64,000 nucleotides of DNA, from the NCBI RefSeq assembly GCF_017115045.1, contig NZ_JABXKK010000106.1, forward strand, positions 62,001 to 126,000, in the 5' to 3' direction. This DNA comes from Nostoc sp. NMS8. Its GTDB lineage: Bacteria; Cyanobacteriota; Cyanobacteriia; Cyanobacteriales; Nostocaceae. The notes beneath the pieces were generated by a model, which saw only the letters and a program-made list of their open reading frames with translations, did not search any database and was not told the DNA's origin. Below, one piece after another: positions 26,718 to 35,585 of this stretch (the first letter of the stretch is position 1; each line of letters starts with the position of its first letter). Made by a program: the position numbers and the translations under genes.

Positions 26718-28238
26718 ATGAAAATTTTGCTAGACCGACAGTCACACAAGCCGATTTATTTGCAGATCCGCGATCGCATCAGTCGGCTGATTAAATCTGG
26801 CGCACTCAAAAATGGCGATCGCCTCCCTTCTATCCGCTCTCTGCCAGAGAGTTTACAAGTTAACAAACTTACGATTATTGAAGCGTATAACGTTTTAGAA
26901 GCAGATGGGATTGTTTCTGCGCGTCAGGGTTCAGGATATTTTGTCAGCAGCGTTTCTCTGAAAAATGCCAACCTAGAATCTAAATTTTCTCCAGCCCAGA
27001 ATGTCATAATTACAAAACCAGGGAAGTGTTCTTTTTATGATATGTATACTCCACTGGTACAAGCACAAACTGAGCCAGGAATAATTAATTTTGGTTACGG
27101 TTATCCTCGTCCACCAAAAGATATCAACCTTATTGCTAGACGAGCATTGAGACAAGATGATACTGATATTTTCTTTCCCCATGAAATGCCTCAAGGACAA
27201 CTAACTCTGTGCAAACAAATTGCCCAGATGCTAGTACATCAAGGATTAGAGGTATTTCCAGAAGATTTAATTATTACTAATGGCTCTCAGCAAGGGTTGT
27301 CACTAGCTATAAATTATTATGTACAGCCTGGTGATTGGGTGATTGTCGAAGCTCCTACTTATTATGGTGCAATTTCTATCTTAGAAAATTTAGGGGCTAA
27401 GATTATTGGCATTCCCATGACTGCGGAGGGAATGAATTTAGATTTATTAGAACAATATCTACACAGCCACCGCCCAAAGTTAATTTATACAATTAGTACT
27501 TTTCACAACCCAACTGGATTGACGACAACACAAGCTCATCGTCAACAATTACTAACATTAGCCGAAAAATATGAGTGTCCTATTTTAGAAGATAATGCTT
27601 ATGAAGGAATAAATTTTGATGCTGTGTCAGCACCGATTAAAGCTTTAGATAAAAATAATTTGGTGACTTATTTAAGTACCTTTTCTAAAACTTTAATGCC
27701 TGGTTTAAGAGTGGGTTATATGGTGGTTACAGGTAAGCATTATCAAGCAATTATTGAGCGAAAGTTGCTTCATGACTTGCACACATCCAGTATTTCGCAA
27801 ACTATAGTTAGCGAATATCTCGCTTCAGGACATTACCGCCGTCACCTCAGCCGACTTCGTACAGATAATTTGCAAAGTCGTAATACTATGTTGCAAGCTT
27901 TGGAGCGTTATTTTCCTGAAGAGATCCGCTGGACAGTTCCCACGGGAGGATTATTTCTCTGGGTACAATTACCAGATGATTTTCCGATTGGGACAATTCG
28001 TAAGGAAGCTTTTGCACAAAATGTCTATCTGGCGTGCGGTTCGGCATTTTTTCCCGATAAGCAGGGTTATCCAGCGATGCGTCTGACTTTCTGCCTGTCG
28101 CCAGAGGAGATTGAGCAAGGTATTTCTATTGTGGGTAAGTTGCTGAAAAAGTACATTTCCAGAGGATGCCTAGATACAGAGCGGCTTGTCGTCAAACATC
28201 GCATATCTAATTATCAACCGCTTGTCCACAGTTTGTAA
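26718..28238 (+). CDS. MocR-type transcription regulator (GntR wHTH + PLP aminotransferase fold)
   Basis: A protein of 506 residues from the ATG at 26718 (MKILLDRQSHKPIYLQIRDR); an in-frame TTG at 26655 is less likely. Residues about 10-75 are a GntR winged helix (SGALKNGDRLPSIRSLPESL, NKLTIIEAYNVLEADGIV, ARQGSGYFV). The rest is a class I aminotransferase: NGSQQGLSLAINYYVQPGDW, STFHNPTGLTTTQ, LEDNAYEGINFD and LSTFSKTLMPGLRVGY, which holds the PLP lysine. MocR regulators sense PLP or an amino compound and control pyridoxine, GABA or taurine genes. The true target here is unknown, but the dyad 70 bp upstream suggests autoregulation. The enzyme-only relative at 528-1730 shares the catalytic motifs. 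Confidence 0.93.
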   Translation: MKILLDRQSHKPIYLQIRDRISRLIKSGALKNGDRLPSIRSLPESLQVNKLTIIEAYNVLEADGIVSARQGSGYFVSSVSLKNANLESKFSPAQNVIITKPGKCSFYDMYTPLVQAQTEPGIINFGYGYPRPPKDINLIARRALRQDDTDIFFPHEMPQGQLTLCKQIAQMLVHQGLEVFPEDLIITNGSQQGLSLAINYYVQPGDWVIVEAPTYYGAISILENLGAKIIGIPMTAEGMNLDLLEQYLHSHRPKLIYTISTFHNPTGLTTTQAHRQQLLTLAEKYECPILEDNAYEGINFDAVSAPIKALDKNNLVTYLSTFSKTLMPGLRVGYMVVTGKHYQAIIERKLLHDLHTSSISQTIVSEYLASGHYRRHLSRLRTDNLQSRNTMLQALERYFPEEIRWTVPTGGLFLWVQLPDDFPIGTIRKEAFAQNVYLACGSAFFPDKQGYPAMRLTFCLSPEEIEQGISIVGKLLKKYISRGCLDTERLVVKHRISNYQPLVHSL

Positions 28239-28843
28239 TCCTCTATAGCAATCCTAAATCAGTTGTGAAATTACTCGTTGAAGTAGGGAAATCTTAACTG
28301 CGAACAGCAAAGAAGGATTACAGATGTAAGCTGTATCAGGGCGGGCAAGATGCCCACCCCACAATGTATGCAAAGTTTGTCAGACAAAATCTCAAAAAGC
28401 TGACTATGTATGAGAAATAATGCTTATTCTCAAAAGATTATTTCTTAATATTGCCTCTTTCCCCAGTTAAGAGTTCCCTGTTCCCTCTTAGAAGCTGTGA
28501 ATTTAGCATAATAAGTATAGTAGATGCATATATTTTGACATTAAGTCAAAGTATTTAATGTTGTGAAAATTGCTACATTTGTCAATCAGCCATTAGAAAT
28601 ACACATTTTACAGCAGTTAATTCTATATTTGTAGTCTTGTCAATCTATTTTCATACTCTGCGGGTTTATGGGTGTGCGCGCCTAGTTGAACAATTAAAAA
28701 CTTCAATAATTAACTCTTATAGGTAAAAAAACATTTTTAACCTTTTTATAACCTAAGATTAACCAAAATTTACCCGGTATCAGCTCTCGACTTTCTGAAG
28801 TAAACACTGTACAAAAAAGCTAGGCCTACAGGATACAAATTAC
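28239..28843. other. Intergenic region, no gene seen
   Basis: This 0.6-kb gap contains a short palindrome of a dispersed type (GGGCGGGCAAGATGCCCACCCC near 28337). It also has a TTTGAC-N5-GTCAAA dyad at 28534-28550 within AT-rich DNA, which might be a protein-binding site. From 28700 on it is probably the leader of the Nudix gene. No open frame of interest was found. Confidence 0.5.
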
Positions 28844-29284
28844 ATGAGTCGAAAAGTCAGCAAAGTGTTTAAACAGTCTGGGGTGATTCCTTACAGAGTG
28901 AACAATGGTAAAATTGAAATCTTGCTAATTACCACCCGTGACTTTCAACACTGGGTAATTCCGAAAGGAGATATTCCTAGTGGCATGAGTCCGCCTGCTT
29001 CAGCAGCCAAAGAGGCATGGGAAGAAGCAGGAGTCATTGGGAATGTAGACGCGAAGGAACTGGGCACTTATAAGTACCGCAAACAAGGCAAAAGTTACCG
29101 CGTCAAGATGTATTTATTACCAGTCGAGATGCTGAGTGAAGATTATCCAGAAGCAACTAAAAGAAAACGGCAGTGGGTAGAAGTGAATAAAGCTATCAGG
29201 CGGATTAAATTTAATTCACTCAAACGAATCCTTAAAGGGTTTCAAGTCTCACTTTTGTGCATTTCGATGTTAGTTAGATATTAA
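28844..29284 (+). CDS. Nudix hydrolase (diphosphoinositol/ApnA-type)
   Basis: A 146-residue protein with one Nudix domain. After QSGVIPYRVNNGKIEILLIT comes the Nudix box region WVIPKGDIPSGMSPPASAAK then EAWEEAGV, which keeps the catalytic EAWEEAG. The early Glu of the consensus box is replaced by Met, as in the DIPP-like subfamily of bacteria. Trp-Ile-Pro-Lys-Gly and the basic segment TKRKRQWVEVNKA suit diphosphate substrates such as dinucleoside polyphosphates. AGGA precedes the ATG. It lies 84 bp before the D-Ala-D-Ala-ligase-like gene and may share its transcript. Confidence 0.9.
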   Translation: MSRKVSKVFKQSGVIPYRVNNGKIEILLITTRDFQHWVIPKGDIPSGMSPPASAAKEAWEEAGVIGNVDAKELGTYKYRKQGKSYRVKMYLLPVEMLSEDYPEATKRKRQWVEVNKAIRRIKFNSLKRILKGFQVSLLCISMLVRY

Positions 29285-29368
29285 AATACACACTATTTTG
29301 AGCCTCTCAGACCAAAGTGAGGTTTTTATAGAATTAGCTATACTTAAAATCACACAAAGGGCTGGGCT

Positions 29369-30358
29369 ATGCGGGTATTCATTGGTCTGTGTTATGACCT
29401 GAAGGTAGATTATCTGAAGGCTGGTTTTAGTGCCTCTGAGGTGATGGAATTCGACGATGAAGAAACTATTATCGGGTTGGAAAATGCCCTATTTAAGTTA
29501 GGTCATCAGGTTGAACGTGTGGGCAATGGTAGAGAACTGGCTGGGCGATTGGCTAAAGGCGATCGCTGGGATCTGGTTTTCAATATTGCTGAAGGTTTAA
29601 AGGGTCGCTCTCGCGAAGCCCAAGTCCCGGCAGTCTGCGAGTTATTTGCTCAACCTTACACCTTTTCCGATCCACTTACCTGCGCTTTAACCCTAGATAA
29701 GGCGCTTGCTAAAAGAGTAGCGCGCGATCGCGGTTTGCCAACAGCCCCCTTTGAAGTGGTGAGTACTACCGCAGAAGCAGCAGCCGTATCGTTATCAATG
29801 CCACTTTTCCTCAAGCCTGTGGCGGAAGGCAGTTCTAAAGGGGTAACTGGGCGTTCTCTAGTCAAAGAACGCGAGGAGCTAGTAAATACTTATGAATTGT
29901 TACGTGAACTTTTTCAGCAACCACTACTCGTAGAAACCTTTCTTCCCGGTAGAGAAGTAACAGTGGGTATTGTTGGCAACGGCAGCAACTCACGAGTAGT
30001 AGGTGTGATGGAAGTAATTTTTACAGGACAAGCTGAAGCTTTTGCTTATACCACCCTTAACAAGGATGAGTATCTGGAACGGGTATCTTATCGTTTGCTC
30101 ATAGATCCCGAACCACTGGCAGCACAGGCGAGGCAGCTAGCGCTGGATGTCTACCATACTCTTGGTTGCCGAGATGCTGCCCGTGTGGATCTGCGCTGTG
30201 ATGCTAGCGGTGTGTTGCAGTTTATGGAGGTTAACCCACTGCCAGGGCTACACCATATCCGCTCAGACCTAGTAATTATGGGACGTTTAGGTAGTGTGAC
30301 ATACACAGAAATCATTGCTGAAATAGTCGATTCTGCATGGCAAAGGTACAAAGGTTGA
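29369..30358 (+). CDS. D-alanine--D-alanine ligase-like ATP-grasp protein
   Basis: A 329-residue ATP-grasp ligase. Family marks are DLVFNIAEGLKGRSREAQVP (like the 'FN..hG..GEDG' segment of Ddl), DKALAKRVARDRGLPT (about 111-126), FLKPVAEGSSKGV (ATP lysine), VETFLPGREVTVGIVG, and the metal-binding LQFMEVNPLPGL (about 286-297). It differs from true Ddl in replacing GxxGE with GLKGRSREA, so dipeptide partners other than two D-Ala are possible. Position near the Nudix gene does not reveal its role. A second peptide ligase for a special cell-wall or secondary-metabolite bond is an inference. The start has AAGGG upstream. Confidence 0.85.
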   Translation: MRVFIGLCYDLKVDYLKAGFSASEVMEFDDEETIIGLENALFKLGHQVERVGNGRELAGRLAKGDRWDLVFNIAEGLKGRSREAQVPAVCELFAQPYTFSDPLTCALTLDKALAKRVARDRGLPTAPFEVVSTTAEAAAVSLSMPLFLKPVAEGSSKGVTGRSLVKEREELVNTYELLRELFQQPLLVETFLPGREVTVGIVGNGSNSRVVGVMEVIFTGQAEAFAYTTLNKDEYLERVSYRLLIDPEPLAAQARQLALDVYHTLGCRDAARVDLRCDASGVLQFMEVNPLPGLHHIRSDLVIMGRLGSVTYTEIIAEIVDSAWQRYKG

Positions 30359-30442
30359 ACTAGGGACTGGGGATTGGGGACTGGGAAGATAAGTAAGTAA
30401 TTCAGACCCCAAGCAAAATAATACAGTTCACATAAGACAAAA

Positions 30443-30484
30443 AGATTTGTAGAGACGGCGATAAATCGCCGTCTCTACAAATCT
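30443..30484. terminator. Perfect 20-bp inverted repeat between convergent genes
   Basis: AGATTTGTAGAGACGGCGAT and its exact complement ATCGCCGTCTCTACAAATCT are separated by only AA, giving a 42-bp near-cruciform element. It sits between the end of the ATP-grasp gene and the end of the SET gene and can terminate both. GTAGAGACG palindromes of this type are dispersed repeats in cyanobacteria, so it may be a small mobile palindrome that now acts as a terminator. Just before it, 30361-30387 is a GGGGATT/GGGGACT repeat. Confidence 0.7.
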
Positions 30485-30627
30485 AAAATTTTTGCCAGTA
30501 GCCCTTAACCCAAGCCTATTGATTTATCGCCCAGTCCTCAGTTCCAGTCCCGAAGTGTCTATTCCTCCCAACCAGCTTGGCCAAAGTTGGCGAACCCTGA
30601 GCGCGACCTGTTGAAATCGGATACCAC

Positions 30628-31041
30628 TCAAAGCCACGGTGAAAATTGCTTTGCTCGCTCGGACATTGGCTCCAAACGCACGTCTATCGTTATTTCTTCA
30701 TTGGGTTGAATATCTATCAAAGCAAATACTTTGCGTTTTTCAAGGTCAACCACAGCATTAGGATTTCGAGAATGATTTACTGCCGCGAACTTAGTTGAAC
30801 CCTCAGCCGTTAAACAAATTTCCTCACTAATTCCAATAAATTTACCTTCCCTCAGAAATTCATCGGATTGATCGGCATATCTAACCTCTTGGTAAAAATT
30901 TGAAAAGCTAAAGTCTATTATCTGCTCTCCTTCTAATATCAACTCTTTGGCAAAAAGCCCATAACCGTCAATTATACTCTTGCGAACTTCACATTTAGGT
31001 GCATTGTCAATGAAGTTTTCTATCTCTTCAGGAGTCAGCAT
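30628..31041 (-). CDS. SET-domain protein (putative lysine methyltransferase)
   Basis: A 137-residue compact SET domain. IIDGYGLFAKELILEGEQII (about 23-42) is the SET-N start that binds SAM. FAAVNHSRNPNAVVDLEKR (about 84-102) is the NHS-x-x-PN pseudoknot motif, and FALIDIQPNEEITIDV (about 105-120) is the SET-C 'DI..GEElt.dY' segment. The usual final Tyr is replaced by Val, which may weaken catalysis. No post-SET cysteines are present. Bacterial SET proteins methylate chromatin-like or ribosomal proteins; the target here is unknown. A single gene; AGGAGT lies just upstream of the ATG on the minus strand only weakly. Confidence 0.82.
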   Translation of the reverse strand: MLTPEEIENFIDNAPKCEVRKSIIDGYGLFAKELILEGEQIIDFSFSNFYQEVRYADQSDEFLREGKFIGISEEICLTAEGSTKFAAVNHSRNPNAVVDLEKRKVFALIDIQPNEEITIDVRLEPMSERAKQFSPWL

Positions 31042-31165
31042 AATTACAAGTTTTTATATCTTCAATTATTTAGTTTTTATAATTTAAAGCTTATTTAACC
31101 ATGACTTAATCAATTGGTAAATAGGGAGTAATGTTCGGTTAGGAAAGGTACAAATGTTGAAGTTT

Positions 31166-32551
31166 TTAACTCTGTTCAACAGACTTAATCTCAGAAGTCA
31201 AAAGATAAAAACGCCCAATCAAAAACACCGCACCCATTAGTAGCCCTAGCATTAAACCCAACCATAAACCTATGGGCCCCCAATCGAAAGTAAATGCCAT
31301 TAGATAGCCCCCACCTACACCTACTCCCCAGTAAGCAAACATAGTGATTAAGGTTGGTATTCGGGTATCTTTCAAGCCGATCAAAGCACCAGCAGCGATA
31401 GTCTGAATAGAATAAAATATCTGGACTATTGCTGCTATGTCTAGAAAAGAAATTCCCGTTTTAACTATTTCGATATTATCTAAATTACTGGTGTCCAAAT
31501 ACATTGCCACAATATAGTTGGGAAATAGCAAAAAAATTAGTGCCACAATGCTCACGCAGGGAGTAGCAAGGGCAATGCAAACAAATCCTGCTCTGCTTGC
31601 ACCCTTAAGGTCATTTTGTCCCCTCAACTGTCCTACTCTCATCGTGACGGCATAAGAAATACCTATAGATATTGTTTCGACAAAACTTTCTGTTTCGACA
31701 GTAATTTCATGGGCTGCTAACGTCCCTGTCCCAAACCACCCCATCATTAAAGCAGTGGCAGTGAATACTCCAATTTCTGCTCCATACTGTAATCCCAAAA
31801 ACCACCCAGTTTGGAAGATATCTAAAAACATATCTCGATCGAACTGATGCAGAGCGGAATCAAGTTGGTAATCTTGAAAGTAGTTATCCAAGCAAATCCA
31901 ACTGGCGGCGGCGATAAAATTCAGCCAAAAAATGAGTACGCTTGCCCAACCAATAGCGGCTAAACCAAGGGCTGGGAAACCAAATTTACCGAACATTAAG
32001 ATGTAATTGACAGCCCCATTTAATAATAGTCCAGCTACCGTAATTACTATTAAGAATTGGGGGCGATTGAGGGCAGAGCTAACTTCTTTTAAAATACAAA
32101 AACCGAGTACAGCAGGAAAACCCCAAACAATAGACCGCAAATAGGTTTGAGCCAATAATACATTGCTTTCTTCTTGACCAGTCACCAACAGAATATAGTC
32201 AAAGTGCCAAATGATAAACATCACAGGTAAGCACATCGTCACCGCTAACCAAATTCCTTGACCGGTAGCACGGCTAACTTGGTCTATTTTTCCTGCACCA
32301 AAAGCATTTGCAACACTCACACCCGCCGCTGAAAGAATAGAACGACAAATGGAAGCTAAAGTCGAAAAGGTAACAGCACCTAAAGCACCCGCAGCTAAAG
32401 CTTGGCTATTAAGCAAGCCCATCATCACCCCATCTAATAAAGGAATGCCCGCTTCTAATATTTGAGTAATTACTAAAGGAACTGCCAATTGCAGGCAGGC
32501 TTGGATTTCTAATATCAGGTCTGATTTAAATTCTTTTGAAGTTAACTCCAT
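31166..32551 (-). CDS. MATE-family multidrug/metabolite efflux transporter
   Basis: A 461-residue inner-membrane antiporter with about 12 hydrophobic segments in two halves. MATE marks are VPLVITQILEAGIPLLDGVM, ALAAGALGAVTFSTL, SVANAFGAGK and, in the second half, GWFGTGTLAAHEITV and MRVGQLRGQND. Members export cationic drugs or metabolites in exchange for Na+ or H+. Length is normal. It is a single gene with its own upstream space and no regulator next to it. Substrate is unknown. Confidence 0.94.
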   Translation of the reverse strand: MELTSKEFKSDLILEIQACLQLAVPLVITQILEAGIPLLDGVMMGLLNSQALAAGALGAVTFSTLASICRSILSAAGVSVANAFGAGKIDQVSRATGQGIWLAVTMCLPVMFIIWHFDYILLVTGQEESNVLLAQTYLRSIVWGFPAVLGFCILKEVSSALNRPQFLIVITVAGLLLNGAVNYILMFGKFGFPALGLAAIGWASVLIFWLNFIAAASWICLDNYFQDYQLDSALHQFDRDMFLDIFQTGWFLGLQYGAEIGVFTATALMMGWFGTGTLAAHEITVETESFVETISIGISYAVTMRVGQLRGQNDLKGASRAGFVCIALATPCVSIVALIFLLFPNYIVAMYLDTSNLDNIEIVKTGISFLDIAAIVQIFYSIQTIAAGALIGLKDTRIPTLITMFAYWGVGVGGGYLMAFTFDWGPIGLWLGLMLGLLMGAVFLIGRFYLLTSEIKSVEQS

Positions 32552-32674
32552 TGGGCACGAAAATTAAGGGGTGTGCAAAAAAAGTAATACTTAAGTATAT
32601 ATTAATATATATTAACACTTAGAAAACTCCAAGAAATAAATTATCCAATATTGTAGGGTGGGCATCCTGCCATA

Positions 32675-32873
32675 GGTGTCAACTTAACGTGAAACCGCTC
32701 GTCCGCCGGGAATTGAAATTCCTGCCTCATAGCTAAAGTCATCTGAAGATGACTAAATATCGCCCAAAATCTCCAGTCTACTTCAGTAGACTTTAGCTTA
32801 AAAGCCAAAGAAATTTATTTCAATGCGGGTAAGGAAGCTAACAGATAAGCCATTTTTAGCTTAAGTTGACACC
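32675..32873. mobile_element. Non-autonomous element with GGTGTCAACTTAA termini, copy 1
   Basis: Terminal inverted repeats GGTGTCAACTTAA (32675-32687) and TTAAGTTGACACC (32861-32873) are perfect over 13 bp and enclose 173 bp without an ORF. The left end continues as CGTGAAA, identical to the complement of the right end of the copy at 38805-38962, so that copy is inverted. Left of it is a GTAGGGTGGGCATCCTGCC block related to the MITE family of 20941. Right of it is CAATGAGCAATGCTGTGCCC, also found beside copy 2. The interior has imperfect palindromes such as AGTCTACTTCAGTAGACT. Confidence 0.65.
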
Positions 32874-32943
32874 AATGAGCAATGCTGTGCCCTATTGTGT
32901 ATTGCATCCAAACGAGAACCGCCATAGTCCCCCCAATACCCAT

Positions 32944-33726
32944 TCAAAATTCCACAATTACCGGCACATGGTCGCTAGGTTGAGTTAACTTTCTTGGCGC
33001 GACATCAATAATGCAACTTTTAGCGCGTTCATATAGCACGGGTGTCAGATATTGATGGTCAATCCGCCAACCTAAGTTGCGACGGAAAGCAGCAGAGCGA
33101 TAATCCCACCAACTATAATTCCCGCCTTCTGTGTTGAATTTACGAAAAGCATCGGCAAATCCCAGCGCCAAAATGTCCCGTAATGCTTGACGCTCTGTTT
33201 CTGTTGCCATGATGTGATTTTCTGTACTTACTTGCTCGTGAATATCTTTGTCTTCTAGGGCAATGTTGAAGTCGCCGCACACACAAATTGCAGATTCTGA
33301 CAACACCAGCAATCTTAAATACTCGTGTAGCGCTGTCAACCAGCGTAGTTTGTATTCATATTTCTCGGTTCCCACCGCTGCACCATTGGGAACATATAAG
33401 TTCACAACCCGAACACCATCAATTACACCTGTAATCACGCGCTTTTGCTCGTCCCATTCATGATGTAAATCTGGCAAAATCGCCCGAAATCCGCTACTGA
33501 CATCTACAAATGGCTGGCGGCTAATCAGGGCTACGCCGTTATAAGATTTTTGTCCTGATATATAAAGGTTATAGCCTAACTCCTCAAAAGGCGATCGCGG
33601 AAATTCAGCTTCTACAACTTTAGTTTCTTGCAAGCAGAGAACATCAACAGGATTCAGGGTTAACCAATCGATAACCTGTTCAAGGCGAGTGCGAATTGAG
33701 TTGACGTTCCAAGTAGCGATTTTCAT
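32944..33726 (-). CDS. xth: Exodeoxyribonuclease III
   Basis: A 260-residue AP endonuclease/3'-exonuclease of the ExoIII family, of normal length. MKIATWNVNSIRTRLEQVIDWL is the N-terminal signature. VLCLQETKV carries the metal-binding Glu near residue 34, VNLYVPNG follows, and VCGDFNIALEDKDI holds the Asp-Asn pair. YSWWDYRSAAFRRNLGWRID recognises the abasic site, and LTQPSDHVPVIVEF ends with the catalytic Asp-His. It repairs abasic DNA. A single gene with its own promoter space to the right (33727 onward). Confidence 0.96.
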   Translation of the reverse strand: MKIATWNVNSIRTRLEQVIDWLTLNPVDVLCLQETKVVEAEFPRSPFEELGYNLYISGQKSYNGVALISRQPFVDVSSGFRAILPDLHHEWDEQKRVITGVIDGVRVVNLYVPNGAAVGTEKYEYKLRWLTALHEYLRLLVLSESAICVCGDFNIALEDKDIHEQVSTENHIMATETERQALRDILALGFADAFRKFNTEGGNYSWWDYRSAAFRRNLGWRIDHQYLTPVLYERAKSCIIDVAPRKLTQPSDHVPVIVEF

Positions 33727-34182
33727 TAGTTAATTATCAGAATTTTTGTAAATTACTAATTACAAATTATGTAATTATTGTACAATTACTTAATATTTAT
33801 AATTTTTGTTCTTTTTAGCAATTACCTTTAAACCAAGCTTTAATGATTTGATCCCATTGAATATTTTAGTATTTTCTGCTACAAAATATTCAATTTTGTA
33901 AGTTCCGCTACAAAATATTCTACCTTATTATGATCCCCAAGACAGATGCAACAAGTAATAGATTAGCTATAGGTTAGAAGTGTAGGTCAGAATTGACTTT
34001 TGCCGATAGTCCATTAGATTTGTCGGTAGGAAATTTGCGATCCGGTTAACCTTTATTGCGCTTTTGGTAGACTTTTAGGTTAATTTAAATGTCAAAAGAG
34101 TAAGTAGAAATGATCTCGCCTCATAAAATAATGATGTAGCTCATTATTGAGGTCAATTTCATAGACTGAACCAAAAAAACTT
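33727..34182 (+). promoter_or_regulatory. Divergent intergenic region with NtcA-like site and TATGAT box
   Basis: A 456-bp gap separates xth and the glycosyltransferase gene. GTA-N8-TAC, the NtcA consensus, is present at 33898-33911. TATGAT (33929-33934), a good -10 box, begins 17 bp after it, somewhat closer than the 20-24 bp of known NtcA-activated promoters. GCTACAAAATATTC is repeated directly at about 33888 and 33907 and overlaps this site. If it is used, the leader to the 34183 start codon would be long (about 240 nt). The GTA-N8-TAC pattern occurs by chance, so support is modest. Confidence 0.35.
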
Positions 34183-35253
34183 ATGAAAATCGCTCAAGTT
34201 GCCCCCTTATGGGAAAGGGTTCCACCTCCTAATTATGGAGGAATAGAACTGGTAGTGAGTCGCTTAACTGATGAACTTGTTCGTCGTGGTCATGAGGTAA
34301 CGTTATTTGCCTCTGGCGATTCTCAAACTTTGGCTTATTTAGAAGCAGTTTATCCACGTGCATTACGCTTAGACTCAAATGTAAAAGAGTATGCAGTCTA
34401 CGAAATGCTAGAACTAAGCCAAGTTTACCAACGTGCTGCCCAATTCGATATTATCCATTCTCATGTAGGGATTTCGGCATTACCTTTAGCGAGTTTGATA
34501 ACAACAACTTCTACAGTCCATACCCTGCACAATAATTTTACAACTGACAACCGTCACGCATTTAGCTACCACCAAAAGCAACCTTATATCAGCATTAGTA
34601 ACTCGCAGCGTCAAATCGATCTCAATTATGTTGCCACAGTTTATAACGGAATTGAGCTAGCAGATTACCCATTCGTAGCCCAACCGTCAGAACCTCCATA
34701 TTTGGCATTTTTAGGGCGTTTTTCGCCAGACAAAGGGCCACAACATGCGATCGCCATTGCTGAACAAAGTGGTTGGCGCTTGAAGTTGGCAGGAAAAATT
34801 GATGCAATACACTCAGAGTTTTTTGAGCAAGAGATTGCTCCCCATATAGATGGTCAGCAAATTGAATATCTCGGCGAAATTAACCACGCCGAAAAAACTG
34901 AACTTCTGGGCAATGCTGCTGTCACTCTTTTCCCCATTAACTGGCAAGAACCTTTTGGTTTAGTAATGATTGAATCAATGGCAACTGGTACACCAGTTAT
35001 TGCGGTGAATTTAGGTTCTGTACCTGAAGTTATTGCCCACGGTAAAACAGGTTTTATCTGCAATAACTACGCAGAAATGGCCGCAATGATTCCACTAGCT
35101 TTGGAACTCAATCGTCAAACCTGTCGAAAATATGTGGAAAATAACTTTAGCGTTAGCCAAATGGTTAACGGATATGAAGCTGTTTACAGACAAATTATTA
35201 AAGACCGCATAGAATCGAATGGCCGCATTCATGCAGCTAACATCCATTTTTAA
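34183..35253 (+). CDS. Glycosyltransferase family 4
   Basis: A 356-residue GT-B enzyme. The N-terminal half starts IAQVAPLWERVPPPNYGGIE (acceptor-side glycine loop), and DIIHSHVGISALPL follows. The C-terminal half has LAFLGRFSPDKGPQHAIAIA (GT4 start), VTLFPINWQEPFGLVMIESM with the E-x7-E donor motif, and GTPVIAVNLGSVPEVIAHGK. Relatives act on nucleotide sugars for sucrose, glycolipids or exopolysaccharides. This 'P..YGG.E' type is common in Nostoc near exopolysaccharide genes. A small zinc-ribbon gene follows 57 bp later. Confidence 0.93.
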   Translation: MKIAQVAPLWERVPPPNYGGIELVVSRLTDELVRRGHEVTLFASGDSQTLAYLEAVYPRALRLDSNVKEYAVYEMLELSQVYQRAAQFDIIHSHVGISALPLASLITTTSTVHTLHNNFTTDNRHAFSYHQKQPYISISNSQRQIDLNYVATVYNGIELADYPFVAQPSEPPYLAFLGRFSPDKGPQHAIAIAEQSGWRLKLAGKIDAIHSEFFEQEIAPHIDGQQIEYLGEINHAEKTELLGNAAVTLFPINWQEPFGLVMIESMATGTPVIAVNLGSVPEVIAHGKTGFICNNYAEMAAMIPLALELNRQTCRKYVENNFSVSQMVNGYEAVYRQIIKDRIESNGRIHAANIHF

Positions 35254-35309
35254 TCAACTGCTTTTTTACTGAGCTTAAAACAACAATTTTTTTTAAGGAG
35301 GATATTGGT

Positions 35310-35495
35310 ATGAGTACGAGAGCCAACACCTGCCCATGCTGCGGTGGTTCCCTCCTGCGTCATGCCCGTCATGGTGAACTATATTGGTTTTGCCTGTCGT
35401 GCCGACAAGAAGTACCGCTATTAAATGCTATTCGCTTACCTAATGTGGATACCCGGAACACCGGAGTGGTTCCCCAGCCAGCGGTGAATACTTAG
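35310..35495 (+). CDS. Small zinc-ribbon protein
   Basis: A 61-residue protein with an unusually strong ribosome-binding site, AAGGAGGA at 35295-35302. Two Cys pairs, CPCCGG (8-13) and CLSCRQ (about 28-33), bracket HARHGELYWF and should bind one zinc. The tail is Pro/Val/Asn-rich and probably disordered. The strong ribosome-binding site suggests high expression. The function of this cyanobacterial mini-ribbon family is not known. It lies between a GT4 gene and an alcohol dehydrogenase gene and may share the GT4 transcript. Confidence 0.85.
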   Translation: MSTRANTCPCCGGSLLRHARHGELYWFCLSCRQEVPLLNAIRLPNVDTRNTGVVPQPAVNT

Positions 35496-35585
35496 CTTTT
35501 CAAAATATAAAACTTGCTGAAAATCAATACTGATTTAGTTTAGACCTATCAATTAACTTCAACTGGTAAAATCGGATGGAGCTAA

